A stretch of 64,000 bases of DNA from Novosphingobium terrae (GCF_017163935.1 NZ_JABVZR010000002.1:2046001-2110000), one strand, 5' to 3'; counted from the first letter of the stretch, positions 18,661 through 30,000 are shown. Made by a program: numbers and translations. The notes: a model not told the origin generated them from the sequence alone.

Positions 18661-20514
18661 CTATGATGTTGCTGCCTTCTTGCGAAGAGGCGTGGCGCGC
18701 TTGTCGATCACAACGCGGTCTCGGCCTTCGCGCTTGGCCTGATAGAGCGCGCGGTCGGCAGCGGAGATCAGGGTGGAGCCATCGCGCTCCATCGTTTCTT
18801 CCCAGGTGGCGATGCCGAAGGACATGGTGACGGTGCCCAGCGTCTGCCCGCCCCGACTGATCTTGAGTTCACCGATCGATTGCCGAATGGCATCGACCCG
18901 GGCCGCCAGTGTGGCGGCGGTGGTGCCGGGGGCGATGATGGTGAACTCTTCGCCGCCGTAGCGACAGATCACATCGCCTTCGCGGAAACGAGACCGCATT
19001 TCGGCAGCCACGGTCTGAAGGACGGTATCACCGGCGTCATGGCCGAATTCATCGTTGAAGCGCTTGAAATGGTCGACATCGGCCATGACCACGCTGAGCG
19101 GCTGCCCCGAGCGGGACGAACGCGCGATTTCCAGCGCCAGCGTTTCCTCCATATAGCGGCGGTTGAACAGGCTGGTGAGCGGATCGCGAATGGTCTGTTC
19201 GCGCAGCCCCCGCTGCAGGCGATGGTTGACCAGCGCCGAGGCAATGTTCTCGCTCAGCACGGTCAGGCGGAAGCGGCTTTCGGCCTCTACCACGCCTTTG
19301 AGATAGAGCACGCCGATGACCTCACCGCCAGCCAGCAGCGGCTCGCAATGGTAATGGTCGGCTCCGGGGCCGGCGTGGGCGCAGACGATGTCCGATTTGG
19401 GCTCGATCACGAAATGGCTCTGGCCGCGCCGCAGGGCCCAGCACTGATCCGGTGCGAAACCGGACTCTTCCACGGTGATGCCGCCCCAGGCCGCGATGGG
19501 GATCAGCAGATTGCGTGAGTTGTTGTGAGCGAAGAGCGCGCCGGGCATGTCGGCCAGCACGCGTGGCACGAAGACATGGATGATCGCGGCCAGCTCCTCA
19601 TCGGTGCGTGCCGCCTGCATACGATGCGCCATGCCGCCCAGCAGCTCGATCACCTCGCCGCGTTCGCGCAGGATTTCAGCATTGTGGCTGAGTTCCAGAT
19701 GAGCGTGACGCAGCCGTTCCTGGCTGTCGACCTGATCGGCCACGGCGGATGCCAGTTCCCCGACCATGGTGTTGTATCCTTTGGCCAGTTGCTCGAACTC
19801 CAGCGATTCCATGGACATGTCGATGCGGGCGTCCCGGTCGCCCGAGCCCAGCTGCTCCATCACCGTCATCATGGCGCCCACCGGCTTGCGGATGCGGCGG
19901 ACGAGCGAGGCCGCGATCAGGCCGATCAGCACCAGCGTGACGGGCGTGACCAGCGCCACGATCCAGGCGATGGTATGGAGCCGGTTTCTTGCCGCCTGCA
20001 TGCGGGCATCGGACAGGTCTCGCTCATCCTCCAGGAAATCCCTGATCCGCGCCTTGATCAGTTGCATCTGAAAGCGACCTTGCCCGGTGGCGGCGAGCGC
20101 GCGCGCTCCGGCAACATTGTTGGCGCGGGCCATGGTCATGCCCTGCGACAGATTGGCGACCCTTTGTTCGACAAGGATGCGGATTTCTTTTGCCCGCGCA
20201 TTTTGCCTTCGGTTGTCAGGCGTGAGGTTGGCAAGCTGTGTGGCGCCTTGCCGTGCAGCGGTGATTTCTTCATCGAGAATTGCGACAAAGGCTGGATCAT
20301 GCGTCAACACGAAGCCGCGTTGCGCGGATTCAGCGCCATCGAGGCGAGCGATCGTTTGATTGGCCGCTTTGAGCACTTCGGAGGAATGGGCGACCCAGTC
20401 CAGGCTGGCGTTCATCTGCATCGACTGGCTGAGCAGGACGCCGGCGAGCAGTGTCAGCAACCCGCCAAGGATGCTGCACAGCACGACGATCCGACGGGTC
20501 AGCGATCCGGGCAC
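18661..20514 (-). CDS. Membrane diguanylate cyclase: CHASE3-HAMP-GAF-GGDEF
   Basis: A 617-residue c-di-GMP synthase. TM1 is about residues 9-30, followed by a CHASE3-like helical periplasmic domain (LDGAESAQRGFVLTHDPAF), TM2 about 186-208, HAMP to about 260, a short coil, a GAF-like domain about 295-440, and GGDEF from about 455. The active-site motif is GGEEF at about 520-524, so catalysis is expected, and RxxD (REGD, about 511-514) five residues ahead is the canonical inhibitory site for product feedback. The start ATG opens directly into the first membrane helix. It makes the second messenger that favours biofilm and adhesin display. The next gene downstream on the strand is the giant autotransporter, 616 bases away, so the two are probably separate transcripts. 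Confidence 0.92.
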   Translation of the reverse strand: MPGSLTRRIVVLCSILGGLLTLLAGVLLSQSMQMNASLDWVAHSSEVLKAANQTIARLDGAESAQRGFVLTHDPAFVAILDEEITAARQGATQLANLTPDNRRQNARAKEIRILVEQRVANLSQGMTMARANNVAGARALAATGQGRFQMQLIKARIRDFLEDERDLSDARMQAARNRLHTIAWIVALVTPVTLVLIGLIAASLVRRIRKPVGAMMTVMEQLGSGDRDARIDMSMESLEFEQLAKGYNTMVGELASAVADQVDSQERLRHAHLELSHNAEILRERGEVIELLGGMAHRMQAARTDEELAAIIHVFVPRVLADMPGALFAHNNSRNLLIPIAAWGGITVEESGFAPDQCWALRRGQSHFVIEPKSDIVCAHAGPGADHYHCEPLLAGGEVIGVLYLKGVVEAESRFRLTVLSENIASALVNHRLQRGLREQTIRDPLTSLFNRRYMEETLALEIARSSRSGQPLSVVMADVDHFKRFNDEFGHDAGDTVLQTVAAEMRSRFREGDVICRYGGEEFTIIAPGTTAATLAARVDAIRQSIGELKISRGGQTLGTVTMSFGIATWEETMERDGSTLISAADRALYQAKREGRDRVVIDKRATPLRKKAATS

Positions 20515-20617
20515 GGAACACTCCTGAACGCAGTGGTTGCCTGCTATGCGCCGATCATCTTAACGCTTCTCGCGAGGGCATATGGGGATTCCCGATGGTA
20601 CGCGTCCTGACCGCTTT

Positions 20618-20845
20618 TGAACTGCGCCGGGTTTGTCGGAGGCTGTCTGGTTCAAGTTAGCCAGCCATGGAGCGTCGTCCGGCATGGCGTAATGGAGTTG
20701 TTCGGCCTCGGCAGGTGGTATGTCGCCGATGGGCTCAAGCAGGCGGCGGTGGTTGAACCAGTCCACCCATTCCAGCGTGGCAAATTCGACGGCTTCGAAG
20801 AGTCTCCATGGGCCGCTCCGGTTGATCCCCTCGGCCTTGTAGAGG
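20618..20845 (-). mobile_element. IS3-family insertion sequence remnant (end of orfB plus terminal repeat)
   Basis: On the minus strand the sequence encodes LYKAEGINRSGPWRLFEAVE, then FATLEWVDWFNHRRLLEPIG and DIPPAEAEQLHYAM, which is the conserved C terminus of an IS3-type OrfB transposase (DDE integrase). The segment begins at 20618 with TGAACTGCGCCGGGTTTGTC, which has the TG start and composition of an IS3-type terminal inverted repeat. Everything upstream in the transposase, including the catalytic DDE core, is missing, so the element is dead. The internal edge is blurred because the flanking dehydrogenase remnant runs in the same frame (GTITGLYKAE). Confidence 0.8.
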
Positions 20846-21062
20846 CCGGTGATGGTGCCCGGCGCCTTGGCTCAGGCAACCAGTGCCTCCACCAAGGCGC
20901 TTTCCGCCACATTGACCCGCGCAGTATGGACACCGAAACCGGCCTCGCTCAGCACTTTGGCTGCGGCCTCGGCGTTTTCACGGTGCAGGTCTGCGATCAA
21001 CAACTCCTTCCCTGCGCTCACACTGTGGGCGCTGGTCCGATCAGCACGGCAACATCAGCCAT
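20846..21062 (-). pseudogene. Short-chain dehydrogenase remnant, truncated at the IS3 scar
   Basis: The ATG at 21062 overlaps the stop of the upstream gene and gives MADVAVLIGPAPTV before a stop. A shifted frame then continues SAGKELLIADLHRENAEAAA and KVLSEAGFGVHTARVNVAES up to a TGA at 20872, with similarity going on past it (AKAPGTITGL). This is the N-terminal Rossmann part of an atypical SDR whose intact relatives start with an IGPGxIGxAIARR-like glycine motif; that motif seems deleted here. One small deletion, one nonsense codon and loss of the C-terminal 180 or so residues at the IS3 scar make it non-functional. Family placement is from memory of conserved motifs, so moderate certainty. 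Confidence 0.65.
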
Positions 21063-21387
21063 GGGCATCGGCTTCCTCGAAGACCTTGCGGACGATGGTC
21101 AGCGCCGAGGCGGCGGTCGGCCAGCCGGCATAGAAGGCCAGATGGGTGATCATCTCGATGATCTCGTCGCGCGTCACACCATTGGCCAGCGCCTTTTCCA
21201 GATGAAAGGGCATTTCATTGAGACGATAGTGCGAGATCAGGCTGGCCACGGTGATCATGCTGCGATCACGCGGGGACAGGCCCGGGCGTTGCCAGACATC
21301 GTCGAACAGCACCCTGTTGCTGATGTCGGTCAGGTGAGGGGCAAGGTCGCCCCAGGGGGCTCGCATCGGGGGATTGGTATCAGCCAT
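21055..21387 (-). CDS. Carboxymuconolactone decarboxylase-family protein
   Basis: A 110-residue all-helical CMD/AhpD-fold protein: RPGLSPRDRSMITVASLISH, then FHLEKALANGVTRDEIIEMI and THLAFYAGWPTAASAL. The CxxC pair of AhpD peroxidases is absent, which places it with gamma-carboxymuconolactone decarboxylase-like members rather than peroxiredoxin reductases. The start ATG at 21387 is preceded by AAGGAG. Its stop overlaps the start of the broken SDR gene, so the pair was once translationally coupled. It is divergent from a LysR gene, which probably controls it. True substrate unknown; many family members are not muconolactone enzymes. Confidence 0.85.
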   Translation of the reverse strand: MADTNPPMRAPWGDLAPHLTDISNRVLFDDVWQRPGLSPRDRSMITVASLISHYRLNEMPFHLEKALANGVTRDEIIEMITHLAFYAGWPTAASALTIVRKVFEEADAHG

Positions 21388-21481
21388 GATCGACAGCTCC
21401 TTCTTGCGGAAGCTTCTAGGCGGAGGCGCGGATCGACATTAGAGCGTATAATCTGCAAGCGGCTGTGAGCTGGATTCAACA

Positions 21482-22375
21482 ATGGCACGGAACAATCTGA
21501 ACGATCTTCTCGCCTTCCGCGCCGTGGCGGTGGAGCGCAGCTTTACCCGCGCGGCGGCGCAGATGGGCGTCTCCACCTCGGCGCTCAGCCATGCGATCCG
21601 GGGGCTGGAGGAGAGGCTGGGCATCCGCCTGCTCAACCGCACCACGCGCAAGGTGGTGCCCACCGAGGCGGGCGAGCGCCTGCTGAACACCGTGGGCGCC
21701 CTGTTCGATGGGGTGGAGGCCGAACTCGCCAGCCTGAGCGATCTGCGCGACAAGCCCTCCGGCATGATCCGCATCACCACCAGCGCTCATGCGGCGCGCA
21801 CCATTCTGGAACCGGCGCTGATCCCGCTGCTGGGGCAATACCCCGATCTGAAGGTGGAACTGAGCGCGGACGCCGGTTTCGTGGACATCGTCGCCGAAAG
21901 GTTCGATGCCGGGGTGAGGCTGGGCGAAACCGTGGCGCAGGATATGATCGCCGTGCCCATCGGCCCGGATATGCGGATGGCCGCTGCGGCCTCGCCCGCC
22001 TATCTCGCCCGGCATGCCGTGCCTCTGGTGCCGCATGATCTGGCGCGTCACAATTGCATCAACCTGCGCTTTCCCACCTATGGCGGCCTCTATGCCTGGG
22101 AGTTCGAGAAGGACGGGCGCGCGCTCAATGTGCGGGTCGATGGGCAGATGATCGTCAATGACACGGTGCTGGCGCTTCAGGCCGCGATGGACGGGCTGGG
22201 CATCGCCTATATCACCGAGGATCAGGTGCTGCCGCTGATTGCGCAGGGCCGGCTGGTGCGCGTGCTGGAGGATTGGTGCCCACCCTTTCCGGGCTATCAC
22301 CTCTATTACCCCAGCCGGCGGCAGCATTCCTCGGGCTTTGCGGTGCTGATCGAGGCGCTGCGCTACCGCGCCTGA
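21482..22375 (+). CDS. LysR-family transcriptional regulator
   Basis: A 297-residue LysR protein: N-terminal HTH (LNDLLAFRAVAVERSFTRAA, HAIRGLEERLGIRLLNRTTR) and C-terminal effector-binding domain ending HSSGFAVLIEALRYRA. The ATG at 21482 is only 94 bases from the divergent CMD-family start, so both promoters share one short region. It is the likely regulator of the CMD-SDR pair; because the SDR is now broken, the target operon has lost part of its function. Frame intact and length normal. Confidence 0.9.
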   Translation: MARNNLNDLLAFRAVAVERSFTRAAAQMGVSTSALSHAIRGLEERLGIRLLNRTTRKVVPTEAGERLLNTVGALFDGVEAELASLSDLRDKPSGMIRITTSAHAARTILEPALIPLLGQYPDLKVELSADAGFVDIVAERFDAGVRLGETVAQDMIAVPIGPDMRMAAAASPAYLARHAVPLVPHDLARHNCINLRFPTYGGLYAWEFEKDGRALNVRVDGQMIVNDTVLALQAAMDGLGIAYITEDQVLPLIAQGRLVRVLEDWCPPFPGYHLYYPSRRQHSSGFAVLIEALRYRA

Positions 22376-22381
22376 GGTCCG

Positions 22382-22731
22382 TCAGGCCTCTCGCCAGCGC
22401 TTGATGGCCTCGCTGACCTTGAGGCCCAGATCGGGGCTGCGGTTGCGACTTTTGTAGGGGATTGGCTGGCCTCCAGAATGGGCACGCCATTGTGGATGTC
22501 CTGCGCCAGCCAGCCGATATAGGCGCGGCTTTGTTCCGTGAATTGCCGCTGTTCTTCGGCATTGAGTTCGATCAGCCATGAATAGCCGAACGCCCCGTGA
22601 TCGCAGGCCGCATCGAGGAACAGCCTGCCTTCCTCTTCCAGCAGGAACCAGCTTTGGGGCTCATGATCCATGACGTGCACAGGCTGCTCCTCGGGCAGGG
22701 ATCGCAAGAGACCCCTCGTTCGCTGATGCAT
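22382..22731 (-). pseudogene. Small conserved-looking protein gene with a one-base frameshift
   Basis: Frame one gives MDHEPQSWFLLEEEGRLFLD, AACDHGAFGYSWLIELNAEE and LAQDIHNGVPILEASQSP. The frame then departs, while a second frame continues YKSRNRSPDLGLKVSEAIKR and WREA before a stop at 22382. The switch falls at a run of four C on the minus strand (22457-22460); one more C would join the two into a protein of about 95 residues from the ATG at 22671, or 115 from the ATG at 22731. It is either a real frameshift in a homopolymer or a sequencing error. I recognise the general look of a small conserved hypothetical protein, not a function. It is convergent with the LysR gene. Confidence 0.55.
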
Positions 22732-22856
22732 TGGGACGGGACAGGCGTCGTTTCAATCACCTTGTTGCACAGTTCAATCGGGCGCGGCAGCGCTTCTGGT
22801 GAAAGAGTCCGCGAGGCATAGGCTGACGATAAACTTGCGGCATGGAAGAGGGGTGG

Positions 22857-24500
22857 ATGAAAAAGGCAGGCTTGTTGCTGGCTGCGGCGCTTTTGACGGG
22901 CGCGGCGGACCAGACCCCCGATCATGTCGTGGCCACGAAGAGCGGTCTGGTGCAGGGCGCGCCCAGCCTGCGCGATCCGGCGATCACCGTGTTCAAGGGC
23001 ATTCCCTATGCCGCGCCGCCGGTGGGCGATCTGCGTTTCCGGCCGCCCGCGCCGGTCGCCGCGTGGCAAGGCGTGCGCAAGGCCGAGCATTTCGGCGCGA
23101 TCTGCCCCCAGCCGCGCGAGCCCTTCGGCCCGCCACCCCCGGCCATGAGCGAGGATTGCCTGACGCTTAACGTCTGGAGCGGGGCGAAGCAGGCCGGTGA
23201 AAAACGCCCGGTGCTGGTGTGGATCTATGGCGGCGGTTTTCTCAACGGTTCGGGCTCCAACCCCAGCTTCGATGGCGAAGGGCTGGCGAAGAAGGGCGTG
23301 GTCGTCGTCACCTTCAACTATCGCGGCGGGGCGCTTGGCTTTCTGGCGACGCCCGAACTCAGCCGGGAATCGGGCCATGGCTCGGGCAATTACGGGCTGC
23401 TGGACGATATTGCCGCGCTGCGCTGGGTGCAGGCCAACATCGGTGCTTTCGGGGGCGATCCGGCGCGCGTGACCATCGCCGGGCAATCGGCGGGGGCCGG
23501 GTCGGTGGGCTTTATGGCACTCTCGCCGCTGGCCAGAGGGCTGTTTCAGCGCGCCATTCAGGAGAGCCATGCCCGCACCCCGCGCGATCCCGATCTGCGC
23601 TTCCTCTCCGTCTCGCACCGCCTGCTGCCCAAGGCCGAGGCGGACGGGCAGGACTATGCCGCGCAGCATGGCGCGCACAGCCTGACGGAATTGCGCGCCA
23701 TGCCGTGGGAAAAGCTGATCGAGGGCAGCGCCCGGGTCGATCAGGATGTGCAGACCGGCTCCACCGCGCGTCCGCCCTATTTCCGCCCGGTGATCGACGG
23801 CTATGTCCTGCCGCGCAACTACAGTGCCACCATGGCCGCGCGGGCGCAGAACAATGTGCTGGTGGTGGCGGGCAACAACGCCGATGAAACCGGCGCCGTG
23901 CCGGAAACCGCCTTTGCCGCGCTGCGCGGCGCGAAGAGCCGCCCTCCGGCGGGCAATCCGCAGGTCAATCTGACGCTGGCCGACTTTCAGGCCTATGCCA
24001 GCAGCAAATTCGGCCCGATGGCCGCCGAGTTCCTGAAACTCTATCCGGCCACCACCGATGACGAAGCGGCGCGCGCCAGCAATGATGCCGCCCATGATGC
24101 CAACCGCATCTCGACATGGTTGTGGGCCAGCGAATGGACGAAAGGCACCGACAAGGGCGTCTACACCTATTTCTGGACACACGCGCCCCCCGGGCCCGAT
24201 GCCGCCCTGCGCGGCGCCTATCACGGGGCGGAGATCAACTATGCGCTGGGCACGCTCTATGCCGTGGACCGCCCCTGGACCGCTCAGGACCGCGCCATTG
24301 CCGATCGCATGTCCTCCTATTGGGCCAACATCATCACCCATGGCGATCCCAACGGACCGGGCCTGCCGCTCTGGCCGCGCTATGACGGCAAGCGTCAGGC
24401 GGTGATGAGCCTTGGGGATCAATGGCGGATGATCCCGATCGCCACGCCGCAGTGCGTGGCTTTCTGGACGCGCTTCTATGCCACGCAGGATGCGTGGTGA
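22857..24500 (+). CDS. Exported type-B carboxylesterase
   Basis: A 547-residue alpha/beta-hydrolase of the carboxylesterase/para-nitrobenzyl esterase family. It has a short signal peptide (MKKAGLLLAAALLTGAA), the oxyanion-hole YGGGF after VLVWI, the family signature EDCLTLNVW, the nucleophile elbow GQSAGA with Ser at about 211, and a late YHGAEINYALG supplying the histidine. The ATG at 22857 is preferred to 22842 because GAGGGG precedes it. It would hydrolyse carboxylic esters in the periplasm or outside. The creatininase-fold gene starts nine bases after its stop, so the two form an operon that leads into the two-component genes. Confidence 0.9.
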   Translation: MKKAGLLLAAALLTGAADQTPDHVVATKSGLVQGAPSLRDPAITVFKGIPYAAPPVGDLRFRPPAPVAAWQGVRKAEHFGAICPQPREPFGPPPPAMSEDCLTLNVWSGAKQAGEKRPVLVWIYGGGFLNGSGSNPSFDGEGLAKKGVVVVTFNYRGGALGFLATPELSRESGHGSGNYGLLDDIAALRWVQANIGAFGGDPARVTIAGQSAGAGSVGFMALSPLARGLFQRAIQESHARTPRDPDLRFLSVSHRLLPKAEADGQDYAAQHGAHSLTELRAMPWEKLIEGSARVDQDVQTGSTARPPYFRPVIDGYVLPRNYSATMAARAQNNVLVVAGNNADETGAVPETAFAALRGAKSRPPAGNPQVNLTLADFQAYASSKFGPMAAEFLKLYPATTDDEAARASNDAAHDANRISTWLWASEWTKGTDKGVYTYFWTHAPPGPDAALRGAYHGAEINYALGTLYAVDRPWTAQDRAIADRMSSYWANIITHGDPNGPGLPLWPRYDGKRQAVMSLGDQWRMIPIATPQCVAFWTRFYATQDAW

Positions 24501-24508
24501 AAGGTGAG

Positions 24509-25423
24509 ATGATGAGAATGCCCCGCATGAAATCCTTGTTGCCTCTGGCGCTTGGCTTGGCCTCGGCTTGGGCCGCGCCGGTATCGGCGGCTGACAATCC
24601 CTATTGGGAGGAGATGACCGGCGCCGATTTCGCGCGCGCGCTCAAACAGGCGCAGGGCACCTGCGTGCTGCCGATGGGCAGCGTGGAAAAATTCGGTCCG
24701 GCAGGCCCCATGGGCACCAACCTCCTCATGGCGCGCGCCATTGCGGGCGAGGCGGCGAAGAAGGATTTCGTGGTGATCTTCCCCGCCTATTATGTGGCGG
24801 AAACCACCGATGTCTCCAACCATCTGGGCACCATCAACTACAGCCCCAAGCTGCAACTGGCGATGCTTGAGGAAACCGTGGCCGAGATGGGGCGCAATGG
24901 CTGCACAAAGGTCATCCTCTCGAACGGCCATTCCAGCAATATGGGGCTGATCCAGTGGTTTATCCAATCCACCTTGCATGAGCCGCATCCCTACAGCGTC
25001 TATGCCACCTATCCCGCGCCGCCGCGCATGTCGCCGCCCACGCCGGAAAGCGCGAAGCTGCCCGCCGCGATGCAGCCCTCCCAACCCGACGCCGACGGCC
25101 ATGGCGGTGAGGAGCGCGTGGCGCTGATGATGGCGATCCGCCCCGATCTGGTCCATCCCGAGCGCGGTCATGACGATCCGGTGGTGCCCGAGGGTGCGAT
25201 CCATCTGCCGCTGCCGCCCGGCGTGCTGGCCGCGCCCAGCCGCTTTATCGAGGCACCGACCTCCTACCTCGGCGATGCCAGCGGCGCCACGGCGGCGCGC
25301 GGCAAGGCGCTGCTGGCCTATGCCACGGATCGTCTGGTCACGGTGATCCGCGCCGTGAAGGCTGACAGCACCATCCCTCAGGCGGAACAGGCCTTTGCCG
25401 CGCAGCGGCCCCATCCGCGCTGA
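24509..25423 (+). CDS. Exported creatininase-fold protein with altered metal ligands
   Basis: A 304-residue creatinine-amidohydrolase-family (PF02633) protein with a signal peptide (SLLPLALGLASAWAAPVSA). The fold is clear from LPMGSVEKFGPAGPMGTN and VILSNGHSSNMG. In creatininase the first motif supplies metal ligands as E-x-H and a following D; here the positions read E-x-F and N, and the Glu after the NGH histidine is Ser. The usual two-metal site is therefore probably not formed, and the reaction cannot be assumed to be amide hydrolysis. Starts at 24509 or 24512; AAGG at 24501 favours the second. It follows the carboxylesterase closely and precedes the response regulator by 15 bases. Confidence 0.75.
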   Translation: MMRMPRMKSLLPLALGLASAWAAPVSAADNPYWEEMTGADFARALKQAQGTCVLPMGSVEKFGPAGPMGTNLLMARAIAGEAAKKDFVVIFPAYYVAETTDVSNHLGTINYSPKLQLAMLEETVAEMGRNGCTKVILSNGHSSNMGLIQWFIQSTLHEPHPYSVYATYPAPPRMSPPTPESAKLPAAMQPSQPDADGHGGEERVALMMAIRPDLVHPERGHDDPVVPEGAIHLPLPPGVLAAPSRFIEAPTSYLGDASGATAARGKALLAYATDRLVTVIRAVKADSTIPQAEQAFAAQRPHPR

Positions 25424-25438
25424 AGCCGGGCGCCGCTG

Positions 25439-26107
25439 ATGAAGATCCTGCTGGCCGAGGATGACGGACCGCTCGCCACAAGGCTGGTGCGCGTGCTGCA
25501 TGGCGAGAATTTTGCCGTCGATGTGGCGGCCACCGGGCCCGATGCCCATCATCTCGGCGTCACGGCCTCCTATGATTGCTGCGTGCTGGACATCGGCCTG
25601 CCCCAGATGGACGGGCTGGAGGTGCTGGCCGCATGGCGCGGCGCCGGGCGCGAAATGCCGGTGCTGATGCTGACGGTGCGCGATGCGTGGCTTGACAAGG
25701 CGGCGGCCTATCGCGCGGGGGCCGACGATTATCTCACCAAGCCCTTCCTGCCTCAGGAGCTGGTCGCGCGGTTGCGGGCTCTGGCCCGCCGTGCCCATGG
25801 CCAGCGTTCGACACCGGTCTGTTGCGGTGATCTCACCTACAGCCCCACCACCGGCGATTTCCGTCTGGCCGGGGAGCCCCTGCGGCTGACGGCCTATGAA
25901 AGCCGCATTCTGGCCCGGTTGATGCAGCATCCCGAAAGCATCGTCGGGCGCGAGGCGCTGTTTGAAAGCGTCTATGAATTCAACGCCGAAGTGCCGGTCA
26001 ATTCGCTGGAGGTGCTGATCGGGCGGTTGCGGCGCAAGATCGGCGCCAGCAAGATCGAGACCCTGCGCGGGCAGGGCTACCGCCTCACGGCGGGTATCGG
26101 CGCATGA
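25439..26107 (+). CDS. OmpR/PhoP-type response regulator, copy 1
   Basis: A 222-residue two-component regulator. The receiver domain has the acidic pair EDD at 7-9, the phospho-acceptor Asp51 (VLDIGLP) and Lys101 (DDYLTKPF). The C-terminal winged helix (about 125-218) ends GRLRRKIGASKIETLRGQGY. It overlaps the following kinase gene by four bases (ATGA), so they are co-translated. It begins 15 bases after the creatininase-fold gene, suggesting the esterase, creatininase-fold and TCS genes share a transcript. It closely resembles the regulator at 40.7 kb in length, motifs and gene order. Likely target: the TonB receptor operon directly downstream. Confidence 0.93.
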   Translation: MKILLAEDDGPLATRLVRVLHGENFAVDVAATGPDAHHLGVTASYDCCVLDIGLPQMDGLEVLAAWRGAGREMPVLMLTVRDAWLDKAAAYRAGADDYLTKPFLPQELVARLRALARRAHGQRSTPVCCGDLTYSPTTGDFRLAGEPLRLTAYESRILARLMQHPESIVGREALFESVYEFNAEVPVNSLEVLIGRLRRKIGASKIETLRGQGYRLTAGIGA

Positions 26108-27429
26108 TCCGTCCGCTCTCGCTGCATCTGCGGCTGGGGCTGATGTCGGTGCTGATGGTCTGCGCCACGCTGTGGGTGACGACCTGGCTGCTGGCCAATC
26201 TGGTGACCACGGTGCTCAGCGACAATATGGACATTCCGCTGGATGCGCAGATCCGCACCCTGCGCCATGCCATCGGGCCGGACGGTCGTCTCGACACCGC
26301 CAGCCTGTCCTGGGATCTGCAGCATCCCGCAACGGGCTGGGGTTGGGAGGTGGTGACGCCGCAGGGGCGCTGGGAGCGCAGCCTGCCGCGTCCGGTGCTG
26401 GAATATCCCGTGCCGCTGATCCATCCGGTCGACGGCATCTACAGCGGTCGCGATGCGGCCACGAAGGGGCTGGTGCTACACGCCCGGCGGATGGATTTGT
26501 CAGGCAGCATGGCGGGAGGGCGTGTGCTGGTGGTCTCGCCCGAGGCGCTGATCCAGCAGCCGCTGGACCGGGTGGCGCAGGAGATCCACAAATTTGCCGG
26601 TCTCGGGCTGGCGGTGCTGCTGCTGGCCTGCTGGGTGCAGATCGGCGTGGGGCTGCGGCCCTTGCGGCAATTGGGCGGGGCCATCGCCCGCATCCGCAGC
26701 GGCGAGGCGCAATCGCTGCCCGCGCGCCAGCCCGCCGAACTGGCGCCGCTGGCTCAGGAAATCAACGCGCTGATCGCCCGCAATGAGCGGGGGCTGGAAA
26801 CCGCGCGGCGCAATGCCGCCAATCTGGCGCATGCGGTCAAGACGCCGCTCTCCACGCTGATGCTGCAGCTGGAGCAGGAGCAGGCCAGCGCCGAGGCCCG
26901 GGCGCTGGTCGCCCATGTTTCGGAGCGGGTGGCGCATCATCTGCGCCGGGCGCGCAGCGCGGCGGTGGGGCTGGGCGGGCGGCCCCGCGCCGATGTGCAT
27001 GAGGCGGTGGAGGCGCTGCGCCCGGTGCTCGCCTCGCTGGGGCGGGGCGGCGGGGCCGACCGGCTGCTCCATATCGAGAACCGCGTGATGCCCCCATGCC
27101 CGGTCGCGGTGGATGCCGAGGATCTGAGCGAGATGCTGGGCAATCTGCTGGAGAATGCCTGCCGCTATGCCCGCTCCCATATCAGTGTGGAGGCCGGGGA
27201 GGATGGCCGCTGGCTGGTGCTTGATGTCAGCGATGACGGGCCGGGCATTCCGCCCGCCGGGCTGGAAACCGTGCTGCAACCGGGGGTGCGGCTGGATGAG
27301 GTGAGCGAAGGCTATGGCCTCGGTCTGGCGATCACCCGCGAACTGGCTGAAATGTATGAGGGCACGCTGACCCTCGGCCCGGCCTCGGCACGGGGCGGGC
27401 TGAAGGCCAGTCTGAAACTGCCCCGCTGA
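26104..27429 (+). CDS. PhoQ-like sensor histidine kinase, copy 1
   Basis: A 441-residue membrane kinase. TM1 is about residues 9-38 and TM2 about 163-182, enclosing a periplasmic sensor of about 125 residues. A HAMP linker follows, then the dimerisation helix with phospho-acceptor His243 in NLAHAVKTPL, a form typical of PhoQ-type kinases. The ATPase has NACRYA (N box), DVSDDGPGIP (G1) and GYGLGLAI (G2). It partners the overlapping response regulator. The periplasmic sensor has no motif I can name. The TonB receptor begins 168 bases downstream, so sensing and uptake are probably linked. Confidence 0.93.
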   Translation: MIRPLSLHLRLGLMSVLMVCATLWVTTWLLANLVTTVLSDNMDIPLDAQIRTLRHAIGPDGRLDTASLSWDLQHPATGWGWEVVTPQGRWERSLPRPVLEYPVPLIHPVDGIYSGRDAATKGLVLHARRMDLSGSMAGGRVLVVSPEALIQQPLDRVAQEIHKFAGLGLAVLLLACWVQIGVGLRPLRQLGGAIARIRSGEAQSLPARQPAELAPLAQEINALIARNERGLETARRNAANLAHAVKTPLSTLMLQLEQEQASAEARALVAHVSERVAHHLRRARSAAVGLGGRPRADVHEAVEALRPVLASLGRGGGADRLLHIENRVMPPCPVAVDAEDLSEMLGNLLENACRYARSHISVEAGEDGRWLVLDVSDDGPGIPPAGLETVLQPGVRLDEVSEGYGLGLAITRELAEMYEGTLTLGPASARGGLKASLKLPR

Positions 27430-27597
27430 CCGCTGCGCCGGACTTATCGCCGCAACCCTGAAACCGAGCGCCCCCGTTTAGGCTGCATTTCGTTTGGCCT
27501 TGCTAGGCCGCCTCCATCGACGGCGTGCGAGAGGCAGCCGTCGCCGCAGCGCGGCCATGGCCGCCCGACAAGAAGAACAAGAGGGAGGGGACCAATC

Positions 27598-29991
<2,394 letters not shown>

Positions 29992-30000
29992 CAGCGTTTA

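Noticed and set aside
18139..18830. Short frames on both strands in the gap between the cyclase and the autotransporter
   Set aside because: None combines a ribosome site with protein-like composition, and no motif was recognised.
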